A stretch of DNA of 51,201 nucleotides from Anaerolineae bacterium. Its GTDB lineage: Bacteria; Chloroflexota; Anaerolineae; 4572-78; J111. This document shows, in pieces, positions 25,361 through 34,730 of this stretch. The stretch lies in contig JAKLJP010000049.1 in assembly GCA_023151115.1 (NCBI GenBank), forward strand, positions 1 to 51,201. Reading direction: 5' to 3'. Below the pieces are notes generated by a model. The model worked only from the letters and a program-made list of their open reading frames with translations. It made no database searches and was not told where the DNA came from. Position numbers and translations under genes: made by a program. Each line of letters begins with the position of its first letter. Positions within the stretch are counted from its first letter, which is position 1.

Positions 25361-25391
25361 CGTTGTCGTTTCCTCCGTTTATCCTTTCAAT

Positions 25392-25784
25392 TTACAAGAC
25401 AGCTTTAAGCGGCGGCGTCTCAAGCGCTTGCTGCTGCCCTTCCGGCCCACATAAGCAAAGACGTTCTTGAATCCGAGCCGGATTAAGCAGTTCATTTAAC
25501 CAGGTTTGCCAGCGGTGGGCGGCTTCTCGATCAACCGTGTAATAAATCCAACGGGCATCCAGGGCATCGTGGCGACTGCGGACCAAGCCGGCTTGCCGCA
25601 GCACCCGTAGATGGTGCGACAGCAGATTAGGCGGCAGGCCTAACCGTTCATTCAGTTCACCGTTACACGAGTCGCCTTCCATCAAGATGTTGAAGATGCG
25701 CAGGCGATTAGGGTCGGCCAGGGCCTTCAACACCGTTGTAGCTTCGGGCAAGATTTGGTCGTCCATCAAGGGCGGCTTAATCAT
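25392..25784 (-). CDS. ArsR-family regulator of the GcvH/DGC operon
   Basis: 130 residues with a winged helix: ALADPNRLRIFNILMEGDSCNGELNERLGLPPNLLSHHLRVLRQAGLV. Cysteines occur in DSCNGEL and in the tail ERLCLCGPEG, a possible metal, metalloid or persulfide sensor site. First gene of the operon. A palindrome TTATTTC-N9-TGAAATAA covers its inferred start point (25815-25838) and recurs before the ttr sensing operon, so this protein is the best candidate to bind both. Which signal it senses cannot be told from sequence. Confidence 0.8.
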   Translation of the reverse strand: MIKPPLMDDQILPEATTVLKALADPNRLRIFNILMEGDSCNGELNERLGLPPNLLSHHLRVLRQAGLVRSRHDALDARWIYYTVDREAAHRWQTWLNELLNPARIQERLCLCGPEGQQQALETPPLKAVL

Positions 25785-25814
25785 TGCTTTTTCTCCTACT
25801 CAAAGTTAGCAGTT

Positions 25815-25903
25815 TTATTTCAATACTGGCTGAAATAAAGTATATATCTTTCTCTCAAGAGCGGATAGTGATGTTTGTCACAAAGTTAAGTGATACATGT
25901 CAC
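25815..25903 (-). promoter_or_regulatory. Promoter of the ArsR/GcvH/DGC operon with two CRP/FNR-type sites
   Basis: GTGATGTTTGTCAC (25868-25881) and GTGATACATGTCAC (25890-25903) are 22 bp apart. On the minus strand the -10 hexamer TATACT (25839-25844) lies 30.5 bp from the centre of the nearer site, putting it at about -42, a class II position. The ArsR-type palindrome (25815-25838) covers the start. A degenerate third palindrome copy lies at 25904-25927. Confidence 0.75.
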
Positions 25904-26116
25904 TTATTTCAATCCTCATCGAAACATTCCTTTGCCAAACCGTCAGGTCTTTTTTACCAGCAATAAATTTCTTCATTAATAATGTTCATTGAGATTGGTC
26001 AGGAGATGCTTGTAATCGGCTACGTGCCGGATAAATCGAGCGGGGGTCAGCCCTAATAGCTTGGACTAGATGATCGAGAAAGGCATTTCCAAATGTTAAA
26101 ATGAATGATAGTATTT

Positions 26117-26181
26117 ATGATAAGTGTCATTCTTTAAAGTGATAAATGTCACTATCGAAGGGGTATGAATTGCTCTAAAAT
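26117..26181 (+). promoter_or_regulatory. cydABDC promoter with two CRP/FNR-type sites
   Basis: ATGATAAGTGTCAT (26117-26130) and GTGATAAATGTCAC (26139-26152) are 22 bp apart. A -10-like TAAAAT (26176-26181) lies 30.5 bp from the centre of the nearer site, the same distance as in the two minus-strand promoters at 8.8 and 25.8 kb. The interval 25928-26116 shows nothing else recognisable. Confidence 0.7.
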
Positions 26182-26312
26182 TTTTGTTGATTAAGTTGGC
26201 CCACATCCTCAGCACAACAAAGCACCCTGTACCTCGTCCTACAGCCATTCGGCGCCGGCTAACTGGCGAAGTTGTCATTTTTCACCATATTTCATATCAA
26301 TGGAGAGCGATT

Positions 26313-27704
26313 ATGGAGTTACTTTTAGCCCGATGGCAGTTTGCCATCACTTCAACCTATCACTTTTTCTTTGTGCCTCTCACTTTGGGTCTGTCGTTGC
26401 TGGTAGCGATTATGGAGACGCTCTATGTTGTTACCGGCAAAGATGTTTACAAACGGATGACCAAGTTTTGGGGCAAACTGTTCCTGATTAACTTTGCTAT
26501 GGGGGTCGTTACCGGCATTGTCATGGAGTTCCAATTCGGCATGAACTGGTCCGAATACTCCCGCTTTGTAGGTGATATCTTTGGCGCGCCACTGGCGATT
26601 GAAGCCCTGCTGGCCTTTTTTCTGGAATCAACCTTTATTGGCTTGTGGATTTTTGGCTGGGATAAGCTGTCGCCTCGGCTACACCTGGCAACGATCTGGC
26701 TGGTGGCGCTGGGGTCCAATATTTCGGCGCTCTGGATCTTAATTGCCAACTCTTTTATGCAGCAGCCGGTGGGGTATACCCTGCGTAACGGCCGGGCGGA
26801 GATGACCGACTTTTTTGCCTTGATAACCAATCCTCACGTCGGCGTGCAATTTCCGCATGTGATTACCTCGGCTATGGCGACCGCTGCGTTCTTTGTCATC
26901 GGCATCAGCGCCTATCACCTTTTGCGCGGCAATCAACTGGACGCCTTCCGGCGTTCCTTCCAGATGGGCATAATTTATGCCATCATTGCCACCGTTTTAG
27001 TTATGCTGGTCGGTCATAACCAGGCTCAATATATGTTCAAAGTCCAGCCGATGAAAATGGCCGCGGCCGAGGCGCTGTGGGAGAGTGAAAATCCCGGCGC
27101 GATGTCGCTTTTCACCGTGGGCAACGAGGCAGAACGGCGCGATGTTTTTGCCATCCGAGTCCCCGGCCTGTTGAGCTTCCTGGCTTATAACCGTTTTGAG
27201 GGCGAAGTGCCCGGCATCAAAAACCTGCAAGCCCAATATGAGCAAACCTACGGCCCCGGCGATTATGTTCCCCCGGTAGCAGTCAGCTATTGGACCTTCC
27301 GCCTGATGATTGGGGCTGGCATCGTCATGCTGCTGCTCGCTTTGTACGGCCTGTATCTGCTGCTAACCAATAAATATGAACGGCAGCCGCTCTACCTGAG
27401 ACTGCTCCCCTGGGCTATCATCTTGCCTTACCTGGGCAACAGCAGCGGCTGGCTCTTTACCGAAATTGCCCGCCAGCCCTGGATTGTCTTTGGCCTGCAA
27501 AAAACCGCCGACGCCGTTTCGCCCAATGTGACGATAAGTATGGTCCTGACCTCGCTGATCCTCTTTACCGTTGTTTACGGAGTCTTGATGGCGGCTGACG
27601 TTTATCTCCTGATCAAATTTGCCCGCCTGGGACCCGGCGAAGCCAGCCAGACCGGTCCGGCTGAAACCTCACCCACAGTACCGGCCAGTGCTTTTATAAA
27701 GTAA
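26313..27704 (+). CDS. cydA: Cytochrome bd quinol oxidase subunit I
   Basis: 463 residues, with helices and haem regions of CydA: MELLLARWQFAITSTYHFFFVPLTLG at the start, MEFQFGMNWSEYSRFVGDIFGAPLAIEALLAFFLESTF, and TEIARQPWIVFGL (GRQPW-type motif). The Q-loop is short (S-type). It oxidises quinol and reduces oxygen with high affinity at the membrane. The start is the ATG at 26313 with GGAGAG upstream; a longer reading from 26184 lies over the promoter. cydB follows 16 bp later. Confidence 0.96.
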   Translation: MELLLARWQFAITSTYHFFFVPLTLGLSLLVAIMETLYVVTGKDVYKRMTKFWGKLFLINFAMGVVTGIVMEFQFGMNWSEYSRFVGDIFGAPLAIEALLAFFLESTFIGLWIFGWDKLSPRLHLATIWLVALGSNISALWILIANSFMQQPVGYTLRNGRAEMTDFFALITNPHVGVQFPHVITSAMATAAFFVIGISAYHLLRGNQLDAFRRSFQMGIIYAIIATVLVMLVGHNQAQYMFKVQPMKMAAAEALWESENPGAMSLFTVGNEAERRDVFAIRVPGLLSFLAYNRFEGEVPGIKNLQAQYEQTYGPGDYVPPVAVSYWTFRLMIGAGIVMLLLALYGLYLLLTNKYERQPLYLRLLPWAIILPYLGNSSGWLFTEIARQPWIVFGLQKTADAVSPNVTISMVLTSLILFTVVYGVLMAADVYLLIKFARLGPGEASQTGPAETSPTVPASAFIK

Positions 27705-27720
27705 GAAGGGAAAACTCATT

Positions 27721-28734
27721 ATGGACCTTAATACACTCTGGTTTATTTTAATCACGATCCTCTTTATCGGTTTTTTTATCCTGGAAGGGTTTGACTTCGG
27801 GGTAGGGATTTTGCTGCCCTTCCTGGGTCGGGACGACCGGGAGCGCCGCCTGATCATCAACTCAATTGGCCCGGTGTGGGATGCCAACGAAGTCTGGATT
27901 ATCACCGCCGGCGGGGCCATTTTTGCCGCTTTCCCCAATTGGTACGCGACGATGTTCAGCGGTTTTTACCTGGCCCTGGTGCTGCTGCTGGTGGCCCTGA
28001 TCGGGCGCGGCGTCGCCTTCGAGTTCCGCAGCAAGGATAAACATCCTCGCTGGCGGGCCATTTGGGATTGGACCCTTTGTATTGGCAGCGCTGTGCCGGC
28101 GCTCTTGTGGGGTGTGGCCGTTGGCAACCTGCTGCGCGGGGTGCCCATTGACGCCGAGATGAACTTTGTGGGCGGTTTCTTTGACCTACTCAACCCCTAC
28201 ACTTTGCTGGGTGGGTTAGCCTCATTGTCAATGTTTATTTTGCACGGCGCGATCTTTTTGAATCTGAAGACCAGCGCCGATGTGGCCAAGCGTGCCCTGG
28301 CTGCGACCAAAAAGGTTGGCCCGGTAGCCACCATCGTCGTTTTCCTGTTTGTGATTGCCGGTTATTTTATGACCGATGCCTTCACCCGGCTGGGCATCAA
28401 CCCCGGCATTGTTCCCCTGGCAGCGGGAGCGGCTTTACTCGCGGCGGGCTGGTTCATTCACCACGAGCGGATAGGCTGGGCTTTTGGCATGACCGCCCTG
28501 ACCATTGCCCTCTCAACCATCACCATTTTCATGTCCCTTTACCCGCGGGTCATCGTATCCAGCCTAAACCCCGATTGGAGCCTGACGATCTACAACGCCT
28601 CCTCCAGCCCTTATACCTTGCAGGTGATGACCATCGTCGCCCTGATTTTTGTACCCATCGTGCTGGCTTATCAGGGCTGGACTTACTGGGTTTTCCGGCA
28701 GCGCTTGGGAGGCAAGTCACAGCTTGAATATTAA
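27721..28734 (+). CDS. cydB: Cytochrome bd quinol oxidase subunit II
   Basis: A 337-residue CydB: N-terminal LNTLWFILITILFIGFFILEGFDFGVGILLPFLGR is diagnostic, followed by GPVWDANEVWIITAGGAIFAAFPNWYA. It stabilises the haem subunit. The stop overlaps the cydD start (TAATG). Confidence 0.96.
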   Translation: MDLNTLWFILITILFIGFFILEGFDFGVGILLPFLGRDDRERRLIINSIGPVWDANEVWIITAGGAIFAAFPNWYATMFSGFYLALVLLLVALIGRGVAFEFRSKDKHPRWRAIWDWTLCIGSAVPALLWGVAVGNLLRGVPIDAEMNFVGGFFDLLNPYTLLGGLASLSMFILHGAIFLNLKTSADVAKRALAATKKVGPVATIVVFLFVIAGYFMTDAFTRLGINPGIVPLAAGAALLAAGWFIHHERIGWAFGMTALTIALSTITIFMSLYPRVIVSSLNPDWSLTIYNASSSPYTLQVMTIVALIFVPIVLAYQGWTYWVFRQRLGGKSQLEY

Positions 28735-30461
28735 TGAAGGTTAACCAACGCCTGCTCCGCTACACCCAGCCGGTCCGCCTCCATCTGACCCTAGTTATTG
28801 GGTTGGGCCTGTTGAGTGGGGGTCTCCTGGTAGGGCAGGCATATCTCCTCAGCCGGGTTATCAGCCAGGTCTTTTTGCAAGGGCAGGGGTTGTTGGAAGT
28901 ACAGCCCTTGCTCCTCCTTTTGGTGCTGCTGGCGCTGCTGCGGGCAGGCCTTGCCTGGGGTAGCGAGGTAGCCGCGCAGCGAGTCGCCGGACGAGTCAAG
29001 CTTGAACTGCGTGATCAATTCACCCGCCATCTTTTGGCTCTCGGTCCAAGTTATACCCATGGCGAGCACAGCGGCGAGTTAGCCACCACCGCTGTGGAGG
29101 GCATTGAAGCGATGGAGACTTACTTTGGTCAATACCTGCCCCAACTCGCGTTGGCAGCCCTGGTCCCGTTGACCATACTACTTTTTGTTTTCCCTCTCGA
29201 CGCGCTCAGCGGGCTGGTCTTACTGCTCACCGCTCCCCTCATCCCGGTTTTTATGATGTTGATTGGCCGTCAGGCTGAGACGATGACCCAGCGGCAGTGG
29301 ACCAGCTTGAGCCGGATGAGCGCCCACTTTCTGGATGTTTTGCAGGGTTTGCCAACCCTTAAAATGCTGAATCGTAGCCGCGACCAGCTTGATATCATTG
29401 GCCGTATCAGCGAGCGCTTCAGCCAGACTACCCTGGCTGTCCTGCGGGTAGCTTTTCTGTCGGCGTTGGTGCTGGAACTGGTAGCGACGCTTAGCACGGC
29501 CGTAGTGGCGGTGGAAGTGGGTTTGCGTCTGCTATATGGCCGTCTGATCTTTGAACAGGCTTTCTTTGTTTTGATTCTGGCCCCCGAATTTTACGCCCCA
29601 CTCCGTTCTTTGAGCGCTCGTTTCCATACCGCTATGTCCGGCGCAACTGCCGCCTGCCGTATCTTTGAAGTTTTAGATACTCCAGCCCCTCTGCCCTCGC
29701 GCTCCTCTACTTGCCTCACTCTCGACGCTCCGCCGGCGATTTGTTTCAACCAGGTCCATTACGCTTACAAGGACGGGCAACGTCCGGCGCTCAACAGCCT
29801 GTCATTTCACCTCGCGCCCGGCCAAAAAGTGGCTCTGATCGGACCGAACGGCGCGGGGAAGAGTACTGTAGCGCACTTGTTACTCCGTTTTTTGGAACCT
29901 GACCGGGGCAACATTACCGTAAACGGCCAATCTTTGGCCGAATTAGACCCGGCCATGTGGCGCAGCCAAGTAGCCTGGGTTTCCCAAAATCCCTATCTGT
30001 TCCACGCTTCCGTGGCTGATAATATCCGCCTGGTCCGGCCCGAGGCCAGTCTCGAGCAAGTTGAATGGGCCGCCCGCCAGGCTTGTGCCCATGAGTTCAT
30101 CGAAGCCCTACCACAGGGATATGAGACATTGATTGGTGAACGGGGGGCGCGATTGAGCGGTGGCCAGGCCCAACGATTGGCCCTAGCCCGTGCCTTTTTG
30201 CAAGACGCGCCCTGCCTCATTCTCGATGAGGCCACCGCTCACCTCGATTCAGTTCACGAAGCGTGTGTGCAGGAAGCCCTGACCCGCCTCTTGACCGGCC
30301 GCACTGCTTTGATTATTGCCCATCGCCTCAACACGATTAACCACGTAGACCATATTTTGGTCATGGTTGACGGCCAAATTGTCGAGAGCGGCGACGATGC
30401 ACGTTTGCGGCAGGGCGACGGGGTATACCAGCAAATGATGGAAGCCTTCACTGCTATATGA
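28734..30461 (+). CDS. cydD: Thiol-reductant ABC exporter subunit CydD
   Basis: 575 residues with six membrane helices and an ATPase domain: Walker A GPNGAGKST, signature LSGGQAQRLALARA, Walker B CLILDEATAHLD. CydDC exports glutathione or cysteine (or haem), needed to assemble cytochrome bd. It overlaps cydC by 4 nt and follows cydB directly. Confidence 0.93.
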   Translation: MKVNQRLLRYTQPVRLHLTLVIGLGLLSGGLLVGQAYLLSRVISQVFLQGQGLLEVQPLLLLLVLLALLRAGLAWGSEVAAQRVAGRVKLELRDQFTRHLLALGPSYTHGEHSGELATTAVEGIEAMETYFGQYLPQLALAALVPLTILLFVFPLDALSGLVLLLTAPLIPVFMMLIGRQAETMTQRQWTSLSRMSAHFLDVLQGLPTLKMLNRSRDQLDIIGRISERFSQTTLAVLRVAFLSALVLELVATLSTAVVAVEVGLRLLYGRLIFEQAFFVLILAPEFYAPLRSLSARFHTAMSGATAACRIFEVLDTPAPLPSRSSTCLTLDAPPAICFNQVHYAYKDGQRPALNSLSFHLAPGQKVALIGPNGAGKSTVAHLLLRFLEPDRGNITVNGQSLAELDPAMWRSQVAWVSQNPYLFHASVADNIRLVRPEASLEQVEWAARQACAHEFIEALPQGYETLIGERGARLSGGQAQRLALARAFLQDAPCLILDEATAHLDSVHEACVQEALTRLLTGRTALIIAHRLNTINHVDHILVMVDGQIVESGDDARLRQGDGVYQQMMEAFTAI

Positions 30462-32194
30462 AACATTCCCTCTGGCGGCTGCTCAAATTGATCGCTCCTT
30501 TTGCGCCTTGGATGGCTCTTGCTGTGCTGCTGGGTCTGGCTACAGTTGGCAGCAGCATCGCATTGATGGCAACCTCGGCCTACATTATTTCCAAAGCGGC
30601 CTTGCATCCGTCCGTAGCCGAACTGCAACTGGCTATCGTTGGGGTACGCTTCTTTGGTCTCAGTCGAGGGTTGGGCCGCTATTTAGAGCGTTATGTCTCC
30701 CACCATGTTACCTTCAAATTGTTAGCCCGGCTGCGGGTCTGGTTTTATGAGCAGGTGGAGCCGCTGGCTCCGGCCCGCCTCATGTCCTATCGCAGCGGCG
30801 ATTTGCTCAGCCGGATCGTCAGCGATATCGATACCCTAGAACATTTTTATATCCAGGTGATTGCCCCGCCGCTGGTGGCCCTCTTTACCGCGCTGCTGCT
30901 TGGTTTACTGCTGGCCGCCTACAATTGGCGATTGGCTGTGACCGGCCTGTTCTTTTTGGGACTGGTCGGGCTGGGTTTGCCCTGGCTTACCCACCGCCTG
31001 ACCGGGGATCTAGGGACGCGGCTGGTGACAACACGGGCAGAGTTGAGGGTCGTTTTGATAGATACCCTGCAAGGACTGGCTGACGTGCTGGCCTGTGGCC
31101 GGGAACACAGCCAATTGGCCCAGGTGAGCCGCTTGAGCCACAGTCTGACGCTTATCCAAGCACGCCTGGCCCGGCTCGCCGGGCTGCACACCGCCCTGTC
31201 CGGCCTCCTGGCTAACTTGTCTACTGTTGCCATTCTGGTTGTGGCGATTCCACTCGTACATACGGGTCAGATGGATGGCGTGTATTTGGGATTATTAGTA
31301 CTGGCGACATTAGCCAGTTTTGAAGCCGTTACCCCTCTGTCAACGGCATTTCAAAATTTGGAGAGCAGCCTGGCGGCGGCCAAACGCTTGTTTGAGTTGA
31401 TTGATGTTGTGCCAATCGTCGAGGGTAATGTCACCCAAAATAGACTGTTGACCGTTGACCACCGACCGCTGACGGGAAAAAATAACCTTCCTTTAGAAGA
31501 TTCTGACGTTCATCCTCAAAAATTTAGCCTAGTGGTAGATAACCTTCATTTCCGCTACCACCCCACCGAGCCGCTGGTGTTGAACGGCCTTAGCTTCAAT
31601 CTGCCGGCTGGAGGGCGTCTGGCCCTTATGGGGCCAAGCGGCGCGGGGAAATCAACCCTGGTGCATCTGTTGTTACGTTTTTGGGAGTATCAAACGGGCC
31701 GGGTGGAACTGGGTGGGCGCGACTTAAAGAGCTACACCCCGGAAGAGGTACGCGGGTTAATTAGCGTTGTCTCGCAGCAGACCCACCTGTTTAATACGAC
31801 GGTGCGAGAGAATTTGCTGATGGCCCGGCCCACCGCTACCTTTGAGGAGATTGTACAGGCGGCTCGTCAAGCCCGCATTCATGATTTTATCGAATCATTA
31901 CCGCAGGGTTATGATACCTGGTTGGGCGAGCAGGGGATGCGCCTCAGCGGGGGCGAACGTCAACGTCTGGCTATAGCTCGCGCCATCCTCAAAAATGCTC
32001 CTCTGCTCATTCTGGATGAGGCCACTGCTCACCTCGATGCCCTGGTCGAACGCGAGGTGAGGCAGGCGCTTAGGCCGCTGTTGGCAGGCCGAACCACCTT
32101 GATCATTACTCATCGTCCAACTGACTTGGTGCTGGCCGACGAAATGTTAGTATTGGAAGCAGGGCAAATTGTGAAATGCGTCAGTCTAACCTGA
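30458..32194 (+). CDS. cydC: Thiol-reductant ABC exporter subunit CydC
   Basis: 578 residues: membrane domain with RFFGLSRGLGRYLERYVSHH, typical of CydC, then Walker A GPSGAGKST, signature LSGGERQRLAIARA and Walker B LLILDEATAHLD. It heterodimerises with CydD. Last gene of the operon; a terminator follows at 32311. The interval to 32520 carries no believable gene. Confidence 0.93.
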   Translation: MKHSLWRLLKLIAPFAPWMALAVLLGLATVGSSIALMATSAYIISKAALHPSVAELQLAIVGVRFFGLSRGLGRYLERYVSHHVTFKLLARLRVWFYEQVEPLAPARLMSYRSGDLLSRIVSDIDTLEHFYIQVIAPPLVALFTALLLGLLLAAYNWRLAVTGLFFLGLVGLGLPWLTHRLTGDLGTRLVTTRAELRVVLIDTLQGLADVLACGREHSQLAQVSRLSHSLTLIQARLARLAGLHTALSGLLANLSTVAILVVAIPLVHTGQMDGVYLGLLVLATLASFEAVTPLSTAFQNLESSLAAAKRLFELIDVVPIVEGNVTQNRLLTVDHRPLTGKNNLPLEDSDVHPQKFSLVVDNLHFRYHPTEPLVLNGLSFNLPAGGRLALMGPSGAGKSTLVHLLLRFWEYQTGRVELGGRDLKSYTPEEVRGLISVVSQQTHLFNTTVRENLLMARPTATFEEIVQAARQARIHDFIESLPQGYDTWLGEQGMRLSGGERQRLAIARAILKNAPLLILDEATAHLDALVEREVRQALRPLLAGRTTLIITHRPTDLVLADEMLVLEAGQIVKCVSLT

Positions 32195-32310
32195 TTACGT
32201 TCACCTTTTTGGGCAATTTGCCGAGTGAACAAATATATCCTAATTTTTTCGTTTCTGGCAAGGCCAAAACCGCATTTAGCCCGGCTTCGACCTGATGAGG
32301 TAAGGCAAAT

Positions 32311-32342
32311 AAAAACGCACCGGATTAACCGGTGCGTTTTTT
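32311..32342 (+). terminator. Rho-independent terminator after cydABDC
   Basis: CGCACCGG-ATTAA-CCGGTGCG hairpin followed by TTTTTT, about 120 bp past cydC. Confidence 0.9.
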
Positions 32343-32520
32343 CTGATAAGGCGAGTCGAAGTAAAAGGCAGGTAAAGCAGCAAATCGAAATTGATGTTCG
32401 GATAATAATACTATAGCAGCTTTTCGGATTTTCGTCTGTAAACTCTACGTAAAGATTTATTTAACCACCTCGAATGGAAATTCAAGCTCACATCGGGGCC
32501 AGGGAGCATAGGAGGATAAT

Positions 32521-33535
32521 ATGGTCGAGCAGTTCTCCCAAGCCAGTCTGATCCATTATTTTTCAAAAGTTGACGATCCACGGATTGAGTATCTGGTTGA
32601 ACACAAGCTGATCGATATTATCACAATAGCGGTGTGTGCGGTCATTGCCGGAGCGGATAACTGGGTCGAGGTGGAACAATTTGAACACGAGAAACAGGAC
32701 TGGTTTGGACAATTTTTAGCGTTGGCCTACGGCATTCCGAGCCACGATACCTTTGATTGGGTCTTTGCCCGGATTAAGCCTGAGCAGTTTCAACAATCTT
32801 TTCTGGATTAGATGCAGGCGGTCGAAGTTGTGACCAAAGGCTAGGTGGTGCCGATTGATGGCAAAAATTACGACGGTCGCACGATAAAAGCAACGGACAG
32901 GCTACCACCCATATTTGTTACGATTGATGCGATGGGCTGCCAGAAAGAAATTGCCGCTCAGATTGTGGCGCAAGAGGCTGATTATGTCCTGGCCCTCAAA
33001 GGCAACCAAAGCGGGCTATTTGAAGCGGTGCAAGAACTCTTTGATTATGCGGGCTGAAATCAACTTTGTTGATTGTGATCATTATCAAACTGTCGAGAAA
33101 AATCACGGTCGAATAGAAATTCGGAACCGTTGGACCACCTCTCATCCCGACTACTTTCCGTTTTTGCGGCATAGCTCCGATTGGGCCAACCTACACACCC
33201 TGGTCATGGTCAGAGCCGAGCGACGCCTACCTGACAAAACTTCGGTCAAATACCGTTACTACCTTTCGAGTTTAACCAGCGGGGCCAAACAGCACTTGGC
33301 CGCTGTTCGCGGTCATTGGCGCATTGAAAATGAACTCCATTGGGTTTTGGATGTGGCCTTTGATGAAGACCAATGCCGCATCCGTCGAGATCACGGTTCG
33401 CACAACTTTGCGGTCTTACGCCACATCGCCTTGAACTTGCTCAAACAGGAAAAGACGGCCAGTTGTGGCATCAAAGCCAAACGCAAAAAGGCTGATTGGA
33501 GTGAGCATTATCTCCTTAAAGTTCTTTTCGGTTGA
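32521..33535 (+). pseudogene. Decayed ISAs1-family transposase
   Basis: The frame starts MVEQFSQASLIHYFSKVDD and shows the ISAs1 DDE family pattern: VPIDGK, VTIDAMGCQKEIA, and RGHWRIENELHWVLDVAFDEDQCRIRRDHG. It is broken by two TAG codons (32809 and 32842), loss of a stretch of some 50 residues between VPIDGK and VTIDAMG, and a frameshift near 33055. A good AGGAGG ribosome site remains before the ATG. Terminal inverted repeats could not be paired, so the element ends are unknown. It cannot make active transposase. Confidence 0.85.
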
Positions 33536-33576
33536 GTATGCGATTGCCCTATTACCCACCAAAGCAGTTACCCACC

Positions 33577-33924
33577 ATGTTAACACCTTTTGAACGTGGT
33601 TTGATTGCTCACTTGATTGCCGACTGGTTGTTCCAAAATGACTTGATGGCTAATAACAAGACCAATCTGAGACACCCGGCGGCCTGGACGCATGCAGCAA
33701 TTCAAGCTGCCACTTTAACGGTTGCGCTTGGTTGGCAGACTGGATTGATCCTGGGATTGATCCATCTTTTGGTAGATACTCGCTACCCCCTGCGCTGTTG
33801 GCAGCGAGTTTTTAGACAAACAGTTAATGGACCGGCCACCTTGCATATATCTATTTGGGGTGATCATGTTATCCACATCATCACTATTGTTCTGTGGATT
33901 GCCTTCCTGGAATACGCCTTCTGA
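33577..33924 (+). CDS. DUF3307-family membrane protein
   Basis: 115 residues with about three helices. MLTPFERGLIAHLIADWLFQNDLMANNK and HPAAWTHAAIQAATL resemble the DUF3307 pattern, where His and Asp in the first helix are conserved. The start at 33577 fits the family; a longer reading from 33532 overlaps the end of the IS remnant. No good ribosome site. Function unknown. Confidence 0.65.
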   Translation: MLTPFERGLIAHLIADWLFQNDLMANNKTNLRHPAAWTHAAIQAATLTVALGWQTGLILGLIHLLVDTRYPLRCWQRVFRQTVNGPATLHISIWGDHVIHIITIVLWIAFLEYAF

Positions 33925-34077
33925 ACCCCAGGAGCAGATATGGCTGCGCTTTGGCAAGTCGGCCTGCAACACATAGCAGGTGTCAGGTCTCTGTACCTCC
34001 TTTGATTCATGACCTCTCTTTTTACCCGGCGTCTTTTTTATTAGCCGAAATCATAGTTGGTAATTTTAGCTCATTTT

Positions 34078-34105
34078 TTGCTCAGACTCAGCTCTGTGCT
34101 ACAAT
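34078..34105 (+). promoter_or_regulatory. Putative promoter of ridA
   Basis: TTGCTC, a 16-bp spacer and TACAAT, about 55 bp before the ridA start. The preceding 150 bp hold no gene. Confidence 0.5.
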
Positions 34106-34160
34106 AGATTATTACCCCATTGTTTCGCAAACTTTTAGAATCCACAGGGTCGAGAGAAAT

Positions 34161-34553
34161 ATGCCATCCAAACGAGAAATTATTGCCACACCGCACGCTC
34201 CGGCGGCGATTGGCCCCTATTCCCAAGCCGTGCAGATTGGCGATTTGATTTACACCGCCGGGCAAATCCCGTTGGTCCCGGAAACGGGCAAATTGGTCGA
34301 AGGCGGGATAGAAGAACAAACGCAGCAGGTGATGCAAAACCTGTCACGGATTTTAGAGGCGGGCGGTAGCAGCCTGGCCCACGTGGTTAAGACGACCATT
34401 TTTGTAACCGACCTGGGTGATTTTGCCGCGTTGAATAAGGTTTACGGCAGCTTTTTTGCCGGCGCCCCGCCCGCCCGAAGTACCGTTCAGGTGGCGGCGC
34501 TGCCTTTAGGGGCTAAAGTAGAAATCGAAGCTGTAGCCATCAGAGCCAGTTGA
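34161..34553 (+). CDS. ridA: RidA-family enamine/imine deaminase
   Basis: 130 residues: APAAIGPYSQAVQIGDLIYTAGQIPLVPETG, and PPARSTVQVAALPLGAKVEIEAVA with the catalytic Arg in PPARSTV. RidA hydrolyses 2-aminoacrylate and related reactive enamines. Length is normal. It is monocistronic with its own promoter and a hairpin after it. Confidence 0.92.
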   Translation: MPSKREIIATPHAPAAIGPYSQAVQIGDLIYTAGQIPLVPETGKLVEGGIEEQTQQVMQNLSRILEAGGSSLAHVVKTTIFVTDLGDFAALNKVYGSFFAGAPPARSTVQVAALPLGAKVEIEAVAIRAS

Positions 34554-34554
34554 C

Positions 34555-34595
34555 AGAAACCCTTCTTCAGGATAACAGCCTGGAGGAGGGTTTCT
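34555..34595 (+). terminator. Terminator hairpin after ridA
   Basis: AGAAACCCTTCTTCAGG and CCTGGAGGAGGGTTTCT arms (two mismatches) followed by a T-rich stretch. Confidence 0.7.
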
Positions 34596-34730
34596 CAAAT
34601 TTTGATCGCCCCTCATCAGACCGTTTGATTTTTGGATAGAGTCAAAGTATAATGTGATTATGCTTGAAGCCTGCAAAAATAAGACGCATGCTGTGCGGCC
34701 AAGAGCAATATCCAATGGGGAGAGAGCATT

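Noticed and set aside
32225..32416. 63-residue frame after cydC
   Set aside because: It runs through the terminator hairpin at 32311 and has no ribosome site.
32400..33560. Terminal inverted repeats of the ISAs1 remnant
   Set aside because: TATGCGATTGCCCT after the gene looks like a possible end, but no matching left end could be found.
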